Positions 59,203 through 64,000 of a stretch of 64,000 bases of DNA are shown here, in pieces. The stretch is from Hyphomonadaceae bacterium (GTDB taxonomy: Bacteria; Pseudomonadota; Alphaproteobacteria; Caulobacterales; Hyphomonadaceae), in assembly GCA_024742355.1 (NCBI GenBank), contig JANSYM010000001.1:1-64000 (forward strand). Reading direction: 5' to 3'. Made by a program: the position numbers and the translations under genes. Under the pieces are notes generated by a model, which had not been told where the DNA came from, made no database searches, and saw nothing but the letters and a program-made list of their open reading frames with translations. Numbering within the stretch: position 1 is the stretch's first letter; each line of letters begins with the position of its first letter.

Positions 59203-60387
59203 ATGATGCGTGGAGTGATTTCACTGGCAGCTCTTTTGAGCTTGGGCGCCTGCGTGACAGAAGGCGGCGGTATCAACATATTCACGCCGAAGCCGGACAC
59301 GGCCGAAGACGCGCTTGAGCTTTACTACGACACGATTTCGGATGACGCCCTTCCCTCTGCAGGGGCAGGCGCGACCCTGCCTGCTTCGGACGCGGTGTTG
59401 ACGACGATCCTGATCGGCTCCTGCCTGGACGAGGAGAAAGGGCCATCCGCCGCGATGCAGAGCATTGCGGGCGAAGATGCGGACCTGTTTCTGATGGTCG
59501 GCGACAATGTTTATGGCGACCGCGATGGCCGAAACTATGTGAACAACCAACCGGATCTGGATGAGGTTCGCGAGTCGTTTTCCGATCTCGCGGCGCGTGC
59601 GGACTTCCAGGCCGTCCGCGCCGCCCATCCAATGATGGTGTCATGGGACGATCATGATTTCGGCGCCAATGATGCCGGCAAGGAGTTTCCGTTCCGCGGC
59701 CTCGCCGAGCGCGTGCATGAAGTCTTCTGGGGCCTCGACAATCAGGATGTGGGGCAATGGCCCGGCACTTATTATGCGCGCAGCTTCGGCCCGGAGGGAC
59801 AACGCGTGCAGGTCATCATGCTCGACACGCGATTCTTCCGCTCTGCCCTGACGCCGACGGATGAGTGGGGCGCGAAAGGCAAGGAGCGCTATCTGCCAGC
59901 GCCATCCGGTTCGATGCAGGACATGTTGGGCGCCGCGCAATGGACGTGGCTGGAAAATCAGTTGCAGCAACCCGCCGACATCCGGCTGATCGCCTCATCC
60001 ATTCAGGTCATGCCGACCGTGCATGGTTGGGAAGCCTGGTCGGCCATGCCGGATGAGCGCCAGCGCCTGTTTGATCTGATCAAGAAGTCCGAGGCGACCG
60101 GCGTGGTCTTCCTCTCCGGGGATCGCCATACCAGCTTCATTTATGAAGAAGACGGTGTCCTGCCATATGCTGCGCATGAGCTGACGGCGTCATCCCTGAA
60201 CGTCGCGTTCGCAACCGAATCCGCTGAGATGGATGACCGACAGGTCGGGACCGGATATGCGCCGGAGAATTATGGCGCTGTCGAAATTGACTGGGCTGGT
60301 AAATCGATTGCCTTGAAAATCAAGGATAATACGGGCCAGACCGTGCGGCAGAATGATCTCACATTTGCGGAAATCGGGGTAAAATAA
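59203..60387 (+). CDS. PhoD-like metallophosphatase lipoprotein
   Basis: A 394-residue protein. A lipoprotein signal with lipobox LSLGAC (Cys near 17) is followed by the PhoD phosphatase domain: IGSCLDEEKG, LFLMVGDNVYGD, MVSWDDHDFGAND and FLSGDRHTSF provide metal and active-site residues. PhoD enzymes hydrolyse phosphodiesters or phosphomonoesters outside the cytoplasm, often under phosphate limitation, but I see no Pho box. Start ATG 59203 or 59206, behind GGGAG at 59192-59196. Confidence 0.88.
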   Translation: MMRGVISLAALLSLGACVTEGGGINIFTPKPDTAEDALELYYDTISDDALPSAGAGATLPASDAVLTTILIGSCLDEEKGPSAAMQSIAGEDADLFLMVGDNVYGDRDGRNYVNNQPDLDEVRESFSDLAARADFQAVRAAHPMMVSWDDHDFGANDAGKEFPFRGLAERVHEVFWGLDNQDVGQWPGTYYARSFGPEGQRVQVIMLDTRFFRSALTPTDEWGAKGKERYLPAPSGSMQDMLGAAQWTWLENQLQQPADIRLIASSIQVMPTVHGWEAWSAMPDERQRLFDLIKKSEATGVVFLSGDRHTSFIYEEDGVLPYAAHELTASSLNVAFATESAEMDDRQVGTGYAPENYGAVEIDWAGKSIALKIKDNTGQTVRQNDLTFAEIGVK

Positions 60388-60473
60388 GCCCCGCAAACCA
60401 GCGAAATCACGAGGGATTGAAATGTCCGTTCGGCTTTGGCTGTTTGACAGCGCTATCTCCCGCTGTGTCACGG

Positions 60474-60501
60474 TTGTCAGGGGCCACGGCGATGCTATAA
60501 G
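60474..60501 (+). promoter_or_regulatory. Candidate promoter of sucCDA
   Basis: TTGTCA (60474-60479) and TATAAG (60496-60501) are 16 bases apart and would start transcription near 60508, giving a 55-base leader to sucC. The gene upstream is a lipoprotein rather than mdh, so a promoter is needed here. Confidence 0.55.
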
Positions 60502-60562
60502 CGCCCCGACTTTCGCGGGTGCAATATGAGTCGCCCCGCAAGCTGCAAAAGGCTGATTTCAC

Positions 60563-61759
60563 ATGAACATTCACGAATACCAGGCCAAGGCCGTCCTCAA
60601 AGAGTTTGGCGCGCCGGTGGCAGATGGCGTCCCGATCCTGACCCTCGACGACGTGCAGACAGCCGTCGACACTTTACCGGGGCCCCTTTGGGTCGTGAAA
60701 AGCCAGATCCACGCAGGTGGACGCGGCAAGGGTAAATTCGTCGAAGCGGCAGCAGGTGAAAAGGGCGGTGTTCGCCTGGCTTTTTCAAAGGAAGAAGTCA
60801 TGGACCACGCCAAGGCGATGCTCGGCAATCACCTGGTCACCGCGCAAACCAGCGCGGATGGCAAGCAGGTCAATCGCCTCTATGTTGAAGACGGCGCCGA
60901 CATTGCCAGCGAGCTTTACTTGTCGCTCCTGGTTGACCGCGAAACCGGCCAGCCCGCTTTTGTAGCCTCGACCGAAGGCGGCATGGACATTGAGGCCGTC
61001 GCGCACGACACGCCGGACAAGATCCTGACCCTGCCAATCGATCCGATGGCGGGCGTCACCGAAGATGCAGCTGGCAAGCTGTGCGATGCGCTGGCGCTGG
61101 AAGGCGCGGCGCGGGAAGACGGCATGAAGCTGTTCCCGGTCCTCTACAAAGCGTTCACGGAAAAAGACATGTCGATGCTGGAAATCAACCCACTCATCGT
61201 CATGGAAAACGGTCACCTGCGCGTCCTCGATGCCAAGGTCAGCTTTGATGGCAATGCCTTGTTCCGTCACCCGGACATTATGGAGCTGCGGGACACGACC
61301 GAAGAAGACGAAAAAGAAATCGAAGCGTCCGAATGGGACCTCGCCTATATCGCGCTCGACGGCACGATTGGCTGCATGGTCAACGGCGCGGGCCTGGCCA
61401 TGGCAACCATGGATATCATCAAGCTGTATGGCGAAGAGCCGGCTAATTTCTGTGACGTTGGCGGCGGCGCCAATGCCGAGAAAGTGGCAGCCGCGTTCAA
61501 GATCATCATGAAGGATCCGAACGTCAAAGGTATCCTCGTGAACATCTTTGGCGGCATCATGAAATGTGACGTCATCGCCGAAGGCGTGATCCAGGCGGTG
61601 AAGGAAACATCGCTGGCCGTGCCTCTCGTGGTCCGCCTCGAAGGCACCAATGTCGAGAAGGGCAAGGAAATCCTCGCTCAGAGCGGAATGAACATCATTC
61701 CAGCTGATGACCTCGACGACGCCGCCCAGAAAATTGTTGCAGCCGTGAAAGGCGCGTAA
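60563..61759 (+). CDS. sucC: Succinyl-CoA synthetase beta subunit
   Basis: A 398-residue protein. [16 protein letters not shown] starts the ATP-grasp domain, [12 protein letters not shown] is the nucleotide loop, and [16 protein letters not shown] with [11 protein letters not shown] forms the CoA-ligase half. It makes ATP or GTP from succinyl-CoA in the TCA cycle together with SucD, whose gene starts five bases later. Confidence 0.97.
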   Translation: MNIHEYQAKAVLKEFGAPVADGVPILTLDDVQTAVDTLPGPLWVVKSQIHAGGRGKGKFVEAAAGEKGGVRLAFSKEEVMDHAKAMLGNHLVTAQTSADGKQVNRLYVEDGADIASELYLSLLVDRETGQPAFVASTEGGMDIEAVAHDTPDKILTLPIDPMAGVTEDAAGKLCDALALEGAAREDGMKLFPVLYKAFTEKDMSMLEINPLIVMENGHLRVLDAKVSFDGNALFRHPDIMELRDTTEEDEKEIEASEWDLAYIALDGTIGCMVNGAGLAMATMDIIKLYGEEPANFCDVGGGANAEKVAAAFKIIMKDPNVKGILVNIFGGIMKCDVIAEGVIQAVKETSLAVPLVVRLEGTNVEKGKEILAQSGMNIIPADDLDDAAQKIVAAVKGA

Positions 61760-61764
61760 GACAC

Positions 61765-62667
61765 ATGTCCATTCTTATCGACTCGAACACAAAAGTAATG
61801 GTTCAGGGCCTGACCGGCAAAACGGGGTCCTTCCACACCAATCAGGCGCTGGAATATTTCGGCACGCAGATGGTTGCCGGCACCCACCCGCGCAAAGCCG
61901 GTGAAAGCTGGACCGCTGACAATGGCGCGTCGCTGCCAATCTATGCGAATGCTGCTGACGCCAAGGACGCCACCGGCGCCAATGCGTCGGTGATTTACGT
62001 GCCGCCAGCTGGCGCCGCAGCCGCGATCGAAGAAGCCATTGATGCTGAGATCCCGCTGATCGTCTGCATCACCGAAGGCGTACCTGTCCTCGACATGGTC
62101 CGCGTCAAAGCCAAGCTGGATCGCTCGAACTCGCGCCTGATCGGACCGAACTGCCCGGGTCTGCTGACCCCTGAACAGTGCAAGATCGGCATCATGCCCG
62201 GCAAGATCTTCAAGAAAGGTTCTGTCGGCGTAGTCTCGCGTTCGGGCACGCTGACTTATGAAGCCGTCTACCAGACCTCCGTTGAAGGCCTCGGCCAGAC
62301 ATCGGCTGTCGGTATTGGCGGCGATCCGGTCAAAGGCACAGAATTTATCGACGTGTTGGAAATGTTCCTCGCGGATGACGAAACAGAAAGCATCGTCATG
62401 ATTGGTGAAATTGGCGGTACGGCAGAAGAAGATGCCGCCCAGTTCCTGATCGATGAGGCCAAGAAAGGCCGCAAGAAACCAATGGTTGGTTTCATCGCCG
62501 GACGCACCGCTCCAAAAGGCCGGACTATGGGCCATGCAGGTGCGATTGTTTCTGGCGGTAAAGGGGATGCTGAATCCAAGATTGCGGCTATGGAAGCAGC
62601 CGGAATCAAAGTATCGCCAAGCCCTGCCCGTTTGGGCACAACCATGGTAGAGGTTTTGAAAGGCTAG
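61765..62667 (+). CDS. sucD: Succinyl-CoA synthetase alpha subunit
   Basis: A 300-residue protein. [15 protein letters not shown] binds CoA, and the phosphorylated His is His257 in [30 protein letters not shown] is typical. It forms the alpha-beta enzyme with SucC. Two hairpins separate it from sucA. Confidence 0.97.
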   Translation: MSILIDSNTKVMVQGLTGKTGSFHTNQALEYFGTQMVAGTHPRKAGESWTADNGASLPIYANAADAKDATGANASVIYVPPAGAAAAIEEAIDAEIPLIVCITEGVPVLDMVRVKAKLDRSNSRLIGPNCPGLLTPEQCKIGIMPGKIFKKGSVGVVSRSGTLTYEAVYQTSVEGLGQTSAVGIGGDPVKGTEFIDVLEMFLADDETESIVMIGEIGGTAEEDAAQFLIDEAKKGRKKPMVGFIAGRTAPKGRTMGHAGAIVSGGKGDAESKIAAMEAAGIKVSPSPARLGTTMVEVLKG

Positions 62668-62669
62668 GG

Positions 62670-62730
62670 ACGCACTATATGCGTTTCCTGGACGGCCAGA
62701 CGAGGCCAAACTGACCCCGCCCGGCCGTCC
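62670..62730 (+). promoter_or_regulatory. Two intercistronic hairpins between sucD and sucA
   Basis: ACGCA-CTATA-TGCGT at 62670-62684 begins three bases after the sucD stop. GGACGGCC (62690-62697) and GGCCGTCC (62723-62730) form a second, perfect eight-base stem with a 25-base loop. Neither has a T-run. They may protect the sucCD message or lower read-through to sucA. Confidence 0.5.
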
Positions 62731-62750
62731 GATACAAAGGACGGTATCAC

Positions 62751-64000
62751 ATGGCAGACGACGGTTCTCCCGTAGACGGTGGTCGCAGCGCTCAAAACGC
62801 CGCGATGCTGGACACCCTGTTTCTGTATGGCGGCAGCGCTGTCTGGATCGAACAGATGCAGGCGAAATATGCCGAAAACCCAAACTCGGTTCCGGAAAGC
62901 TGGCGCGCCTTTTTCCAGGAGCTGGGAGATGGCGGCGCCGACGCGACCCGCAATGCCGACGGCGCGAGCTGGAAACGCACGCAATGGCCAACACCGACCT
63001 CGCCTGAGGAAACCGCCGCCTTTGACGGTAACTGGACGCTGCTCGAGCCAAAGCTCGAGAAGAAGATCAAGTCTTCGGCTCCGACCGCGACCGATGCCGA
63101 TGTTGAGCGGGCTGTAAAAGACTCAGTCAAAGCGCTGATGATGATCCGCGCCTTCCGGATGCGGGGACACTTGCAGGCCCAGCTCGATCCGCTCGGCCTC
63201 GACAATCCTGAATACCAACCCGAACTCGACCCGAAGAATTACGGGTTCGAAGAAGCCGACCTCGATCGAGAGATCTTCATCGATGGTGTGCTCGGCCTCG
63301 AGCATGCGACGGTGCGCCAGATCCTGGACATTGTCCGCCGCACCTATTGCGACACGCTCGGCATAGAGTTCCAGCACATCTCCGACCCGGAAGAAAAAAG
63401 CTGGCTGCAAGAGCGTATCGAGGGCCCGGACAAGGGCGTGGCGTTTACGCCGGAAGGCAAGAAGGCGATTCTGTCCAAGCTGATTGAAGCCGAGACGTTC
63501 GAACGCTTCCTGCACAAACGCTATCCCGGTACCAAGCGCTTTGGCCTGGATGGTGGCGAAGCGGCAGTGCCCGCGCTGGAACAAATCATCAAGCGCGGCG
63601 GTGCCCTCGGTGTCGACGAGATCGTTGTCGGCATGCCACACCGCGGCCGTCTCAACATGCTCGCCGCCGTGATGGGCAAAGAGTATGAGAAGATCTTCCA
63701 CGAGTTCATGGGCGGCTCGACACAAGGCGCTGGCGAGTTTGGCTCTGGCGATGTGAAATACCATCTCGGCGCGTCGTCGGACCGCGAGTTTGACGGCAAT
63801 ACGGTCCACCTGACCATGAATGCCAATCCATCCCACCTGGAAGCAGTGGACCCGGTGGTGCTCGGCCGCGTCCGCGCCAAGCAATTCATGCAATATGAAG
63901 AGAGCGGCAATCTCGATCGCACGAAAAAGCTGCCGCTGCTGCTGCACGGCGATGCGGCGTTCGCCGGCCAGGGCGTTGTGGCCGAGTGTTTTGCGCTGTC
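62751..64000 (+). CDS. sucA: 2-oxoglutarate dehydrogenase E1 component (5' part)
   Basis: The window ends after 416 codons of a ~1000-residue family. The N-terminal SucB-binding region contains LFLYGGSAVWIEQMQ. YGFEEADLDREIFI and IVVGMPHRGRLNMLA follow, as in all E1 proteins of this complex; the latter carries active-site His and Arg residues. The E1 enzyme uses thiamine diphosphate to decarboxylate 2-oxoglutarate. The ATG at 62751 has an AAAGGACGG site at 62736-62744. Confidence 0.96.
   Translation, partial: MADDGSPVDGGRSAQNAAMLDTLFLYGGSAVWIEQMQAKYAENPNSVPESWRAFFQELGDGGADATRNADGASWKRTQWPTPTSPEETAAFDGNWTLLEPKLEKKIKSSAPTATDADVERAVKDSVKALMMIRAFRMRGHLQAQLDPLGLDNPEYQPELDPKNYGFEEADLDREIFIDGVLGLEHATVRQILDIVRRTYCDTLGIEFQHISDPEEKSWLQERIEGPDKGVAFTPEGKKAILSKLIEAETFERFLHKRYPGTKRFGLDGGEAAVPALEQIIKRGGALGVDEIVVGMPHRGRLNMLAAVMGKEYEKIFHEFMGGSTQGAGEFGSGDVKYHLGASSDREFDGNTVHLTMNANPSHLEAVDPVVLGRVRAKQFMQYEESGNLDRTKKLPLLLHGDAAFAGQGVVAECFAL

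Noticed and set aside
1-64000. tRNA, rRNA, CRISPR arrays, transposases, prophage genes
   Set aside because: All intergenic stretches were read for cloverleaf arms, regularly spaced repeats and transposase frames; none was found.

Overview
The window is chromosomal DNA of a GC-rich alphaproteobacterium. It most resembles the Hyphomonadaceae/Caulobacterales-Rhodobacterales side of the class. The reasons are the syntenic blocks rpmH-rnpA-yidC-engB with argB and dapD, ubiE-ubiB near mutM, coaBC-dut and sucC-sucD-sucA, together with an alphaproteobacterial pspF/pspABC locus and palindromic intergenic repeats of a kind common in the group. I assign no genus. No rRNA, tRNA, CRISPR array, prophage or transposase was seen.

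Layout. 1-10.1 kb: a lipoprotein hydrolase, rluC/crcB, a TetR-controlled oxidoreductase/hydrolase/VOC module, a UPF0178 gene with argF, and a carboxynorspermidine dehydrogenase. This segment lies between two inverted copies of a ~159-bp dispersed repeat (1-159 and 9969-10127). 10.1-10.4 kb: a cluster of palindromic repeats. 10.4-13.7 kb: phage-shock (envelope stress) locus with divergent pspF and a candidate sigma-54 promoter. 14-20.7 kb: GT87-like membrane enzyme, coaBC, dut, a PspB-like gene, a hydrolase-fold protein that lacks its nucleophile, a LysR regulator and a methyltransferase. 20.7-28.6 kb: Pif1-like helicase, O-methyltransferase, an unrecognised membrane/VWA-like gene pair, a ThiF/MoeB enzyme, a hydrolase and an MBL-fold hydrolase.

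28.6-37 kb, all on the minus strand: ptsN, hpf, dapD, a HAD nucleotidase, a DUF1036 protein, argB, a GNAT enzyme, engB, yidC, rnpA and rpmH, the last with a good sigma-70-type promoter. 37.2-41.7 kb: a plus-strand operon of DUF547, TVP38-family, flavoprotein disulfide reductase and an orphan histidine kinase. 41.7-47.6 kb: ubiB, ubiE and mutM with a plus-strand RnfD-like/DUF2330 pair and a solitary Flp-type pilin between them. 47.7-59.1 kb: large lipoprotein, MsrQ-like membrane protein, GT-C-like protein, quinone oxidoreductase, SpoU methyltransferase, epoxide hydrolase, membrane LytTR regulator, DUF2141, carotenoid oxygenase and DUF2306. 59.2-64 kb: PhoD-like lipoprotein, then sucC, sucD and the 5' part of sucA.

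Functional threads: translation, cell-envelope assembly and stress (rpmH, rnpA, yidC, engB, rluC, hpf, psp genes); amino-acid and polyamine metabolism (argF, argB, dapD, carboxynorspermidine dehydrogenase); coenzyme and quinone synthesis (coaBC, ubiE, ubiB); and the TCA cycle (sucCDA). The least explained parts are the 23.7-25.7 kb membrane/VWA-like pair, the RnfD-like/DUF2330 pair with an altered flavin site, the pilin whose ribosome binding site lies in a palindrome, and the extra microproteins of the psp locus. Family names come from motif recognition by eye; no database search was run.
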